This document shows, in pieces, positions 1 to 7,655 of a stretch of DNA of 64,000 bases. The notes below the pieces were generated by a model, which did no database searches, was not told the origin of the DNA, and was given only the letters and a program-made list of their open reading frames with translations. The DNA lies in NCBI RefSeq assembly GCF_002259745.1, contig NZ_MWWW01000004.1, positions 62,001 to 126,000 of the forward strand, in the 5' to 3' direction. Origin of the DNA: Bifidobacterium myosotis (GTDB lineage Bacteria; Actinomycetota; Actinomycetes; Actinomycetales; Bifidobacteriaceae). Position 1 is the first letter of the stretch, and each line of letters starts with the position of its first letter. The position numbers were made by a program, and so were the translations under genes.

Positions 1-386
1 ACGTCCGCCTGCGGGTATTCCTTGTCAATCGCCTCGGTTTCGGCGATGACCTCCTGGATGAACGGCACATGCATGTTGTCGGCGAGCGCGAGGCCGCCGG
101 AGCCGGTGATGGCGAGGCGGATCGGCTCGTCGCCGCGGCCGATCTCCTCGAGCTTCTTGTGGATGTCCACCAGAAGACCCGCCACGGTGGCGCGCACGTT
201 GGCGTGATGGCGTCGGTAATCGGAGAACAGGGTCTCGGCCAGGGAATCGGACTGGTCGAGCACTACGGCCTTGACGGTGGTGGAACCGATGTCCAGCCCC
301 ACACGCAGGGGCTTGGCGCCCTTCGATGCGTTCGTCGCAGGCGCATTCGTCACGTCTGCGGTCGCGTTCGATGCGGTATCAACCAT
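1..386 (-). CDS. Acyl-CoA dehydratase activase-like protein, N-terminal part (cut by window edge)
   Basis: The first 128 residues of a protein whose remainder lies outside the window. After a threonine/alanine-rich leader it reads LRVGLDIGSTTVKAVVLD, the phosphate-1 ATP-binding motif of the BadF/BadG/HgdC ASKHA ATPase family. These ATPases activate 2-hydroxyacyl-CoA dehydratases. In bifidobacteria such N-termini usually begin a very large protein that carries activase and dehydratase-like parts together, and its real substrate is unknown. The start at 386 is supported by an AGAGGAAAG ribosome-binding site just upstream. The next gene on the right is read divergently. The family call is good, but the function cannot be stated from the fragment. 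Confidence 0.75.
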   Translation of the reverse strand, partial: MVDTASNATADVTNAPATNASKGAKPLRVGLDIGSTTVKAVVLDQSDSLAETLFSDYRRHHANVRATVAGLLVDIHKKLEEIGRGDEPIRLAITGSGGLALADNMHVPFIQEVIAETEAIDKEYPQAD

Positions 387-732
387 GCTTTCCTCTTACG
401 TTGGTCCTCCGGAATCACCCTCCCCCAGGGCACCATGAGACCGCCACGGGACGGCTGGCAGGTGCACTGCGGACGGCTTCGCCCGGCTACTTCATGGCTT
501 CAGAATAGTCCGACCACCTTCCCAACGAGCCCGCAGCCCGGGTGATTTCGCTCACGGAATGCCGGTAACGCCACAGTTCGCGCCGATATGACGTGTAATG
601 GGCGGCGTTGAGTGCCGACCGTCACCCTCGCATTGTATTGCGATTTGGCCGCCGTTTGCCGGCATTGCATGGAGAACCAAGCTTATCGGCTGCGATTGCC
701 GCGGCACACAACACTGAAAAGAAAGAGCAGAC
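387..732. other. Intergenic region without a recognisable gene
   Basis: About 350 bases between the divergently read activase-like gene and the DUF4143 ATPase gene. A 61-codon open frame on the minus strand (552-737) has no ribosome-binding site and no recognisable composition. I see no RNA gene. The region must hold the promoter of the leftward gene. Confidence 0.5.
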
Positions 733-784
733 TTCATAAAGTATTTATGAAATTATGATACCATCTTCATAAATCATTTATGAA
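733..784. promoter_or_regulatory. Two 19-bp palindromes flanking a -10 box
   Basis: The perfect inverted repeats TTCATAAA-gta-TTTATGAA (733-751) and TTCATAAA-tca-TTTATGAA (766-784) share identical 8-bp arms. Their centres are 33 bp apart, about three helical turns. A TATGAT hexamer (754-759) lies between them and suits the ATPase gene that follows. This layout fits a cooperatively bound, probably autoregulatory operator. The binding protein is not known from the sequence. Confidence 0.7.
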
Positions 785-814
785 GTTTGTGCACTGATGG
801 AAAGGTACGGCATC

Positions 815-2194
815 ATGGCAGTAACCGCACAATACTCCGCACCCGACTATCCCGCACTCGTGCGCGAAGCACTGGAATACCGTTTCCCACGCCCCGTCAA
901 ACGGCATCCGATCATCGACGAATTACCCGAGCCCGCGATGTTCAATCTCGTGCATATCCTCACCGGGATGCGCCGCAGCGGCAAGACATTCCACCTCTTC
1001 CAACTCATTAACGACCTGCTGGACGCAGGAACGGCACGCGAGCGCATCCTCTATTTCAACTTCGCTGACGAACGACTCCAGCCCATGCCACCCGATGCGC
1101 TCAATCAAGTGGTTACGGAATATTGGAGACAATGTCCGACCGCACGCGAACAAGGCGCATTCCTTTTCCTTGACGAAGTGCAGGAAACCGAACACTGGCA
1201 GGGATTCTGCCAGCGACTCGCCGAACACGAACGAATCACCTTAGTCATCACCGGATCGTCATCCAAACTGTCCAGCGAACAAATCGCCACACAATTCCGT
1301 GGACGATCGTACTCACATGAAGTGCTGCCCCTCTCATTCCGTGAATACTGCTATTTTCACGGACTCGACGCGCCAAGCGACACCGACAACGCCTTCTCTG
1401 CACAAACCGTAACGGCCATGGAATCGGCATTTGACCGTTACCTCATAGAAGGCGGCTTCCCGGGTGTGCAAACACTGCCCAATACCGGACGTATCGATAT
1501 GCTACAAAGCTATATGCGTGACGTCGTGGCCAGAGACGTGGCCGAACAGTTGGGCCGTGGGGAAATCGCCCTGGCCAACCAAATTGCACTGTTCGTGTTA
1601 CGCAACACTGCATGTGAACTCGCCGTCAACAAACTCACCGCACAGCTGGAACAAGTCGGATACAAGCTATATTGGAACAAAGCCCGGCGCATCCTCGATC
1701 TTATGGAACAGGCATTTCTCTGCTATGAGCTCAACGAATACACTACATCGCTTAAGCCCAATACAACCACTGTGCCGAAAATCTACGCCGAAGACCCCGG
1801 TCTGGCCTATGCGGTTTCGCGCGCGAACCAACAGGATGTAGGCAAACGTCTGGAGACCGCCGTCTATCTGGAATTGCGCCGACGTCAGGCGGGAAGACGC
1901 ACTGATTCCATCACCTCATTGACCATGCCTACGGCCAAACCGGAGAAAGTGGATTTCCTCATAGGCGACGCACTCGGCATCGAACCATATTCCGCCATCC
2001 AAGTCACAGCGGATATGACAGCTCCCAAGACCAAGGTACGCGAAATCCGAGGGCTCGAAGAGACCATGAAACGCATGTCCGGCGTGAACGGCACTATCAT
2101 CACGCTACGGGAGAACGACGTCATTCATACCAGTACCGGAGACATACAGGTCATTCCCGCATGGAAATGGGCGCTGCAGACTCCATCCCGATGA
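815..2194 (+). CDS. AAA ATPase with DUF4143 domain
   Basis: A 459-residue P-loop ATPase. It has Walker A GMRRSGKT at residues 51-58, Walker B FLFLDEVQ near 110 and a C-terminal DUF4143 region with the usual nuclease-fold-like lysine/aspartate surroundings (EKVDFLI). The family is common and poorly characterised; some members behave like selfish or toxin-antitoxin-like accessory genes. An ATG at 797 is in frame, but the ATG at 815 has the better ribosome-binding site (GGAAAGG, 799-805) and is preferred. The gene is single, lies behind twin palindromes, and ends against a hairpin shared with nrdG. The biological role is not known. Confidence 0.85.
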   Translation: MAVTAQYSAPDYPALVREALEYRFPRPVKRHPIIDELPEPAMFNLVHILTGMRRSGKTFHLFQLINDLLDAGTARERILYFNFADERLQPMPPDALNQVVTEYWRQCPTAREQGAFLFLDEVQETEHWQGFCQRLAEHERITLVITGSSSKLSSEQIATQFRGRSYSHEVLPLSFREYCYFHGLDAPSDTDNAFSAQTVTAMESAFDRYLIEGGFPGVQTLPNTGRIDMLQSYMRDVVARDVAEQLGRGEIALANQIALFVLRNTACELAVNKLTAQLEQVGYKLYWNKARRILDLMEQAFLCYELNEYTTSLKPNTTTVPKIYAEDPGLAYAVSRANQQDVGKRLETAVYLELRRRQAGRRTDSITSLTMPTAKPEKVDFLIGDALGIEPYSAIQVTADMTAPKTKVREIRGLEETMKRMSGVNGTIITLRENDVIHTSTGDIQVIPAWKWALQTPSR

Positions 2195-2208
2195 TCATCC
2201 GCCCAGCG

Positions 2209-2253
2209 GCCTCCTGACGATAACGCATCATGGACGCGCCACCGTCAGGAGGC
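2209..2253. terminator. Bidirectional hairpin between the ATPase gene and nrdG
   Basis: Perfect 11-bp inverted repeat GCCTCCTGACG (2209-2219) / CGTCAGGAGGC (2243-2253) between two convergent genes. The right arm contains the nrdG stop codon. There is no clear T-run on either side. Confidence 0.6.
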
Positions 2254-2943
2254 TTGGCTGCCTTCGCCGGCCTCGCGGTCCTTGAGGTAGATTTCCGGTA
2301 TGTCGCGCTCCTGATCGTGGAGCTTGGCCCAGATGACCGGCTTGCCGGCCTCGAGAGACTTCGGCACGTCGAGGATGCGCTGGTTGGCCGAGCCGCGGAA
2401 CTGCAACAGCGAGTTCTTCTGGTCCTTGAGGTAGCGACCGTCCACCAGAATGTCGATGAGGTGGAGCAGCTCAAGCTTGTCCGGGGTCTCCCCTGGACGC
2501 ATCAGCTCCTCCCATGTGTAGCCGGTCCAGCACCAGATGTCCTTGGTGTGACCGAATTCGCGACGGATGCGCTGCGCCAGCGGCACCAGCACGGGCGTGT
2601 TGAGCATGGGCTCGCCGCCGAGGAATGTGATGCCCTGCACCCAAGGCGCCCTGAGATCGTCGATGATCTTGTCCTCAAGCTTGGGCGTGTATTCGTGGCC
2701 GGCGCGGAAATCCCATATGGAGGCGTTGAAGCAGTCGACACAGTGGAACGGGCAGCCGGAGACATACAGGGAGTTGCGCACACCCTCGCCGTCGGTGACG
2801 ATGAAGGTCTTGTAATCGGCGATCATGCGCTTGGACATGCGCCGGCCGTCCCATTGGCCCGCCTTCGGATCGTTGGCGAGCCCATGGGACGGCACGGATG
2901 GACCGCGCCCGGTCTCATCGGGCGCGAAATCACGACGGATCAC
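2245..2943 (-). CDS. nrdG: Anaerobic ribonucleotide reductase activating protein
   Basis: A radical SAM activase of 232 residues that installs the glycyl radical on NrdD. The cluster motif is CPFHCVDC (CX3CX2C), and the following segment contains FLGGEPML, the GGE motif that contacts S-adenosylmethionine. I prefer a GTG start at 2943: it overlaps the nrdD stop as GTGA and is preceded by GAAGAGG inside nrdD, which implies translational coupling. An ATG at 2961 would give an unusual six-residue extension. The gene forms an operon with nrdD and supplies deoxynucleotides under strict anaerobiosis. Confidence 0.93.
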   Translation of the reverse strand: MIRRDFAPDETGRGPSVPSHGLANDPKAGQWDGRRMSKRMIADYKTFIVTDGEGVRNSLYVSGCPFHCVDCFNASIWDFRAGHEYTPKLEDKIIDDLRAPWVQGITFLGGEPMLNTPVLVPLAQRIRREFGHTKDIWCWTGYTWEELMRPGETPDKLELLHLIDILVDGRYLKDQKNSLLQFRGSANQRILDVPKSLEAGKPVIWAKLHDQERDIPEIYLKDREAGEGSQAS

Positions 2944-5348
2944 TTGGCCTCTTCGAACCACTCGCGGGTGGTGCCGTCGTCCAAGGTCACGCGACCGGTC
3001 TCACCGCTCATGTGCTTGACGCGGTGGGCGATCTCCTCGTGACGGCCGTGCACCATCGGGCGCTGGACCGGGCTGCCAAGGTAGCCGCAGGTGCGCTTGG
3101 TCACGTTGCACTTATCCGGGTCGGAGTTGCCGCACTCAGGGCACTTGAAGCCCTCTTCGGTGGGCTCGAAGTCGCCCTGGAAGCCGCACACGAAGCAGTG
3201 GTCGATCGGGGTGTTGGTGCCGAGGTAGCCGATGCCGATGTTGTAGGCGTAGTCCCACACAGCCTCGAGCGCCTTCGGGTTGTCCTGCAGGCACGGGTAC
3301 TCGCAGTAGTTGATGAAGCCGCCGGAGGCGTAGTACGGGAAGTCCTTCTCGTAGTTGAGCTTCTCCATCGGGGTGGGCTGGAGCCACACCGGGTAGTGGA
3401 ACGAGTTGGTGTAGAAGTCGTGGTCGGTCACGCCCTCGATGTGGCCGAACTTCTCACGGTCCATGCGGTTGAAGCGGTCGGTGAGGGACTCGGCCGGCGT
3501 GGAGTACACCGAGTAGTGGTAGCCCTCGGCCTTGCTCCACTGCTTGCACAGCTCGTTCATGCGCTTGACGATGGACAGCGCGAACTCCTTGCCTTCCGGG
3601 TCCCAGCCGTGGTCGCGAATCCAGTTCTTGCCATAGAAGACCGCGGTGGTCTCGGCGAGGCCGATGTAACCCAGCGACACGGTGGCGCGCTCGTTCTTGA
3701 AGAGCTGGTCCACGTTGTCGTTGGCGCCGAGGCGGCCGAAGGCGCCGAAGCGGAACAGCGTGGGGGCGTTGACCGGGGTGGCCTCCTTGCAGCGCATGAT
3801 GCGGAACTGCAGAGCCTGGTGGGCCACCTCCATACGCTCGTTGAACAGCTTCCAGAAGCGGGCCTTGTCGCCGTGGGATTCGATGGCGATGCGCGGCACG
3901 TTGACCGTGACCACGCCGAGGTTCATGCGGCCATCCTCCTCATCCTTGCCGGTCTCGGGGTTGATCCAGCCCTGCAGGAAGGAACGACAACCCATCGGGG
4001 CCTTGAAGGAGCCGGTGATCTTGACGATGTTCTCGTAGAAGACCACGTCCGGGTACATGCGCTTGGTCGCGGACTCGAGCGCCAGCTGCTTCAGGTCGTA
4101 GTTCGGGTCGCCCGGATCGGCGTTCACGCCGTGCTTGACGGTGAACACGAGCTTCGGGAAGATGGCGGTGTGGTGTTCCTTGCCGAGACCGCGGATGCGG
4201 TTGAGCAGGATCGCACGCTGGATCTCACGGGAGAACCAATCGGTGCCGAGACCGAAGCCGACGGTCACGAACGGGGTCTGGCCGTTGGAGACGCGGTTGG
4301 AGTTGATCTGGTACTCCATGGTCTGCATGGCGTCGTAGATGGCCTTGCGGGTGCGGATCTTGGCGAGGATCTCGCGCTCCTGCTCGAGCTCGTCCACATC
4401 GGTATGGAACGGGGTGTCCATCGGCAGCGGCTCGCGGGAGCCGAAGTGCAGCTTGGCCGGCTCGTTCTTCTTGGCGTTCTCGACCTGGCGACGGGCGAAT
4501 TCCACCGGCATGCCGTCGGGAATGGTCTCGCGTGCCTCCTCGAGGAACTTCTCGTAGTCCTTGCGGGCATACTGGGCCAGATGCTCGTCGGCGCGGTTGG
4601 CGGTCTGGCCGCCGTACTGGCTGGAGGCCACGTCCTTCATGATCTGGGTGATCTGGGTAGCGGCGATGGCGATGGACTTCGGCGAGGCCATCGGGGCGTT
4701 GCCGAGCGTGAAGCCGTTGGCGAGCATGTCCCAGAAGTTCGGCAGGGAGCAGTTCGACTGGGCGGTGAACGGCGAGTAGTCGGCGTCGTGGAAGTGGATG
4801 TCGCCCTTCATGTGGGCGTTGGAGACCGCCGGGGGCAGCATGTTGAACGCGGCGGCCTTGGAGACGGCGCCCGCCAGCAGATCGCGCTGGGTGGCGTAGA
4901 CGTTGGAGTCCTTGTTGGCGTTCTCGTGGATCAGCGTCGGGTCATGGTTGATGAAGCGGGCCACGGCCTCGTTCACATCGGTGGCTTTGGCGCGCTGGAT
5001 GTCACGGTCGAGACGGTAGTTGGTGTAGGCGCGCGCCACGTCGTACAGGTGCGCGTCGATCAGGGCGTGCTCGACGAGGTTCTGGATGTCCTCGATCTTG
5101 GCGGGGCCGTTGTAGCGCTCCTTGATTTCGCCCTCCACCTGATTGGCGAAACCGCGGATCATGGCCTCCTCCTCGGGGCCGACCTCCTTGTTGAGATCAC
5201 CGAAGGCGGACTTCACGGCCGAGATGATGTTGATCGGATCGAAATCGACCACACGGCCGTCGCGCTTCTCCACGAGGACCTGAGTGGTCTTCGGGGCCTT
5301 CCTGGTCTCGCTGTCGACGACGTTCTCATCCAGCACATGTGCGCTCAT
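2940..5348 (-). CDS. nrdD: Anaerobic (class III) ribonucleoside-triphosphate reductase
   Basis: An 802-residue glycyl-radical enzyme that reduces ribonucleoside triphosphates to deoxynucleotides with formate as electron donor in most relatives. The N-terminus holds an ATP-cone (VEKRDGRVVDFDP, about residue 26) for allosteric control. The C-terminus has a zinc ribbon (CFVCG ... CPECG) and the glycyl-radical motif RTCGYLG with the radical glycine at about residue 755. Length matches the family. The start has AAGAGG seven bases upstream. It is the first gene of the nrdDG operon, and two NrdR-box-like sites lie about 150 bp upstream. The opposite strand is open for the whole length, which is a composition artefact. 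Confidence 0.97.
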   Translation of the reverse strand: MSAHVLDENVVDSETRKAPKTTQVLVEKRDGRVVDFDPINIISAVKSAFGDLNKEVGPEEEAMIRGFANQVEGEIKERYNGPAKIEDIQNLVEHALIDAHLYDVARAYTNYRLDRDIQRAKATDVNEAVARFINHDPTLIHENANKDSNVYATQRDLLAGAVSKAAAFNMLPPAVSNAHMKGDIHFHDADYSPFTAQSNCSLPNFWDMLANGFTLGNAPMASPKSIAIAATQITQIMKDVASSQYGGQTANRADEHLAQYARKDYEKFLEEARETIPDGMPVEFARRQVENAKKNEPAKLHFGSREPLPMDTPFHTDVDELEQEREILAKIRTRKAIYDAMQTMEYQINSNRVSNGQTPFVTVGFGLGTDWFSREIQRAILLNRIRGLGKEHHTAIFPKLVFTVKHGVNADPGDPNYDLKQLALESATKRMYPDVVFYENIVKITGSFKAPMGCRSFLQGWINPETGKDEEDGRMNLGVVTVNVPRIAIESHGDKARFWKLFNERMEVAHQALQFRIMRCKEATPVNAPTLFRFGAFGRLGANDNVDQLFKNERATVSLGYIGLAETTAVFYGKNWIRDHGWDPEGKEFALSIVKRMNELCKQWSKAEGYHYSVYSTPAESLTDRFNRMDREKFGHIEGVTDHDFYTNSFHYPVWLQPTPMEKLNYEKDFPYYASGGFINYCEYPCLQDNPKALEAVWDYAYNIGIGYLGTNTPIDHCFVCGFQGDFEPTEEGFKCPECGNSDPDKCNVTKRTCGYLGSPVQRPMVHGRHEEIAHRVKHMSGETGRVTLDDGTTREWFEEAK

Positions 5349-5759
5349 CGGGAACCTCTTTTCTTCCTATTTCCGTACTATCCATCACTGCCCATCCGGA
5401 CTCTCACGAGCCCGGTTTTTGGCCGCACTTGCCGTAGGCCAAACGAATTACATGGGTGTCGTTTCCTTGAACCTATAGAAGGATACGGCATCCCCACCCC
5501 TATATCTAGTACTCAACCATGGCGTGTTGAACTATCTGTAGTGTTGAGCGGCCATATTCCGCCAAAATCACATCCATGTGATTCATGTGACGATTTTTTG
5601 ATTGCGTGTCGCCGTCCGAGCCCTCTCATTTTGACCTCCCCTCATGCTAAGTACCATCCGCGACGCTTCTTACGACATCGGATACGGTCCATCGTCGCAC
5701 ATGATTTTCGGTTCGGTAAAATTTTTCCCTCATCAATATTCGCACTTATAGTGGTGGAC
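5349..5759. other. Divergent promoter region between nrdD and xseA
   Basis: About 410 bases, relatively AT-rich, with no credible gene. It holds the paired NrdR-box-like sites and must carry the promoters of both divergent operons. Confidence 0.5.
5497..5544 (-). promoter_or_regulatory. Two candidate NrdR boxes upstream of nrdDG
   Basis: Site one at 5497-5512 has the core CTATATCTAGT and site two at 5529-5544 has the core CTATCTGTAGTGT. Both fit the NrdR box consensus acaCwAtATaTwGtgt at nearly all core positions. Their starts are 32 bp apart, the three-turn spacing known for paired NrdR boxes. nrdD is the nearest downstream gene. The known role of NrdR is ATP/dATP-dependent repression of ribonucleotide reductase operons; its action here is inferred. 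Confidence 0.72.
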
Positions 5760-7130
5760 ATGACTACTGCAATGGGTTACTCATCATCGCCGGGAACGCC
5801 GACCGCCGCGTCTCTTGCGTCGGCCGGCTTTGCCGCCGCCCCCGGCAATGGCTCGCCCGAGCCGGGCACCATCAACCTGCCCAACGAGCCGCGGCCCGCG
5901 GACCAGTTGCCGGCCCGCGCCGGCGAGACCACAGCGCAGAACCCGTGGCCGGTCAGCGTATTGAGTCAGAAGTTCTACGGTGCCGTGGAACGCTGGCCCG
6001 CCGCCTGGGTCACCGGGCAGATCACGCAGATCAACACCCGCCGTGCCGGATCGGCGTACATCACCCTGCGCGACGACTTCGAGGACATCGCGATGGAGGT
6101 CAACGGATTCGGCAGGTTCGCCGCAGCCGCAAGCCAGTTCGTACAGGGCGACCGCGTCGTGATCCACGGCAAGGCCAACCTGTGGATGAAGCGCACTTCC
6201 CTGTCGCTCCGGGGAGACACCATCCTCAAGGTAGGCACCGGCGGCAGCCTCAAGGCCATGATCGATGAGCTGCGCAAGCGCCTCAAGGGAGAGGGCCTGT
6301 TCGACGTCGACCACAAGCTTCCCCTCCCGGAGTTCCCCAAGACCATCGGTCTGATTTGCGCGCCGCAGGCCCGCGCCGAGGGCGACGTAATCACCAATGT
6401 GAATCTGCGGTGGCCTACGGTCTCGTTCAAGGTGGTGCATGTGCATGTGCAGGGCGAGCAATGCCCCGGCGAGGTGGTCCAGGCCATCGAACGCCTGAAC
6501 GCCGACCCGGATGTGGATGTGATCATCGTGGCCCGAGGAGGCGGTTCCTTCGAGGATCTCATCGGATTCTCGGATGAACGCGTGGTGCGCGCCGCCTACT
6601 CCTGCACCAAGCCGCTGGTCTCGGCCATCGGCCACGAGGACGACTGGACCCTGCTCGATCTGGTGGCGGACCTGCGCGCCTCCACCCCGACCGACGCGGC
6701 CAAGCGTGTGGTGCCGGACGTGAACGAACAGTCCCAGCTCATCGAAGGTGCTATCGAACGCATGCGGTTGCGCGTCCGCTCCCGCGTGGAGAACGAGATC
6801 CGACTCATCGAGGGGTATGCGAACCGTCCCAGCCTCACCCAGCCGCACACCATGCTGGAGCCGCATCAACGCTTGATCGACGACTCATTGCAGCGGCTGG
6901 ACATCGGATTGCGACGAATCGTGGACGACGCGCAGCTCACCATCGAAAAGGCGCATGCGTCATTGACGGCCCTGAGCCCGCAATCCACGCTCAACCGCGG
7001 GTACGCCGTGGTGCAGTCGGCGGATGGCCATGTGCTGGATGACGCCTCACGAGTCAGTCCCGGCGACGACATCACCGTGACGCTCAAGCAAGGTGTCATC
7101 ACCGCGACCGCCACATCCACCGCGCGGTGA
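5760..7130 (+). CDS. xseA: Exodeoxyribonuclease VII large subunit
   Basis: Large subunit (456 residues) of the single-strand-specific exonuclease that trims DNA ends during repair. An OB-fold region around residues 65-165 (WVTGQITQINTRRAGSAYITL) is followed by the catalytic domain (IGLICAPQARAEGDV, then IIVARGGGSFEDLIGFSDE, then SAIGHEDDWTLLDLVADLRASTPT) and a coiled-coil tail ending LNRGYAVV. The start is uncertain: GTG at 5751, GTG at 5754 and ATG at 5760 are consecutive in-frame choices, and the first 50 residues are alanine/proline-rich. xseB follows after a strong inverted repeat. Confidence 0.95.
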   Translation: MTTAMGYSSSPGTPTAASLASAGFAAAPGNGSPEPGTINLPNEPRPADQLPARAGETTAQNPWPVSVLSQKFYGAVERWPAAWVTGQITQINTRRAGSAYITLRDDFEDIAMEVNGFGRFAAAASQFVQGDRVVIHGKANLWMKRTSLSLRGDTILKVGTGGSLKAMIDELRKRLKGEGLFDVDHKLPLPEFPKTIGLICAPQARAEGDVITNVNLRWPTVSFKVVHVHVQGEQCPGEVVQAIERLNADPDVDVIIVARGGGSFEDLIGFSDERVVRAAYSCTKPLVSAIGHEDDWTLLDLVADLRASTPTDAAKRVVPDVNEQSQLIEGAIERMRLRVRSRVENEIRLIEGYANRPSLTQPHTMLEPHQRLIDDSLQRLDIGLRRIVDDAQLTIEKAHASLTALSPQSTLNRGYAVVQSADGHVLDDASRVSPGDDITVTLKQGVITATATSTAR

Positions 7131-7184
7131 CCACTGTGCGGTGACCACTACGCAGTAATCCTCGCACAGTGGTCACCGCGCGGT
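7119..7184 (+). terminator. Perfect 22-bp inverted repeat between xseA and xseB
   Basis: Arms 7119-7140 and 7163-7184 are exact reverse complements, with a 22-base loop. The xseA stop codon lies in the left arm. The stem is very stable but is not followed by a T-run, so it may act as an attenuator, an RNA-stability element or a processed terminator that lowers xseB relative to xseA. Confidence 0.6.
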
Positions 7185-7250
7185 TCCACACCGGCATCGA
7201 TACCCATCATGCGCATACGCGCATCCCTACCGTATATATAAGGAGCAATC

Positions 7251-7550
7251 ATGACCAACAAAGACACCAACCCCAGCACCACCCCAGCGTCGTCGTTGAC
7301 CGACAAGGAGCGCGAAGCCATCGCCCAAATGCCGTACGAGGAGGCACGAGACAAGCTCATCCAGGCCGTACAGGCATTGGAGACGGGCGGCCTCAACCTC
7401 GACCAGTCCATGCGCCAGTGGGAAATCGGCGAAGCCCTCGCCAAGCGCGCACAAGGTCTGCTGAACGACGTGCGCGCCAAGCTCGATCAGGCCCAAGCCG
7501 AGCAGGCCGCCAATCAGGCGACTGCGGGAACTCAGTCCAATTTGGACTGA
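7251..7550 (+). CDS. xseB: Exodeoxyribonuclease VII small subunit
   Basis: A 99-residue protein. Its middle part (MPYEEARDKLIQAVQALETGGLNL, then SMRQWEIGEALAKRA) is the XseB helical hairpin that several copies use to coat the XseA coiled coil. An AAGGAGC ribosome-binding site precedes the ATG. The C-terminal tail is alanine/glutamine-rich. The gene follows xseA after 120 bp, an unusually long gap that holds the 22-bp inverted repeat. Its stop codon sits inside a hairpin that separates it from the convergent acyl-CoA ligase gene. Confidence 0.95.
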   Translation: MTNKDTNPSTTPASSLTDKEREAIAQMPYEEARDKLIQAVQALETGGLNLDQSMRQWEIGEALAKRAQGLLNDVRAKLDQAQAEQAANQATAGTQSNLD

Positions 7551-7606
7551 GTTCCCCTTCGGCCTACGGCCTCACCTCGTCTACGGACAGTCCACCGGAC
7601 TGTCCG
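7526..7606. terminator. Two hairpins between xseB and the acyl-CoA ligase gene
   Basis: The first is a nearly loopless palindrome with 15-bp arms (7526-7540 / 7542-7556) that includes the xseB stop codon. The second is CGGACAGTCC-acc-GGACTGTCCG (7584-7606). They lie between convergent genes and fit bidirectional termination. Confidence 0.65.
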
Positions 7607-7655
7607 CTTCACGACTCGGCCCAGTCCAATCTCGACCGAGTACCCGCTTCGGCCG

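Noticed and set aside
2898..5759. Very long plus-strand open frame running into xseA
   Set aside because: It is antisense to nrdD, which has every motif of its family. The antisense frame is Val/Leu/Gly/His-rich, typical of a mirrored GC-rich gene, and happens to be in phase with xseA.
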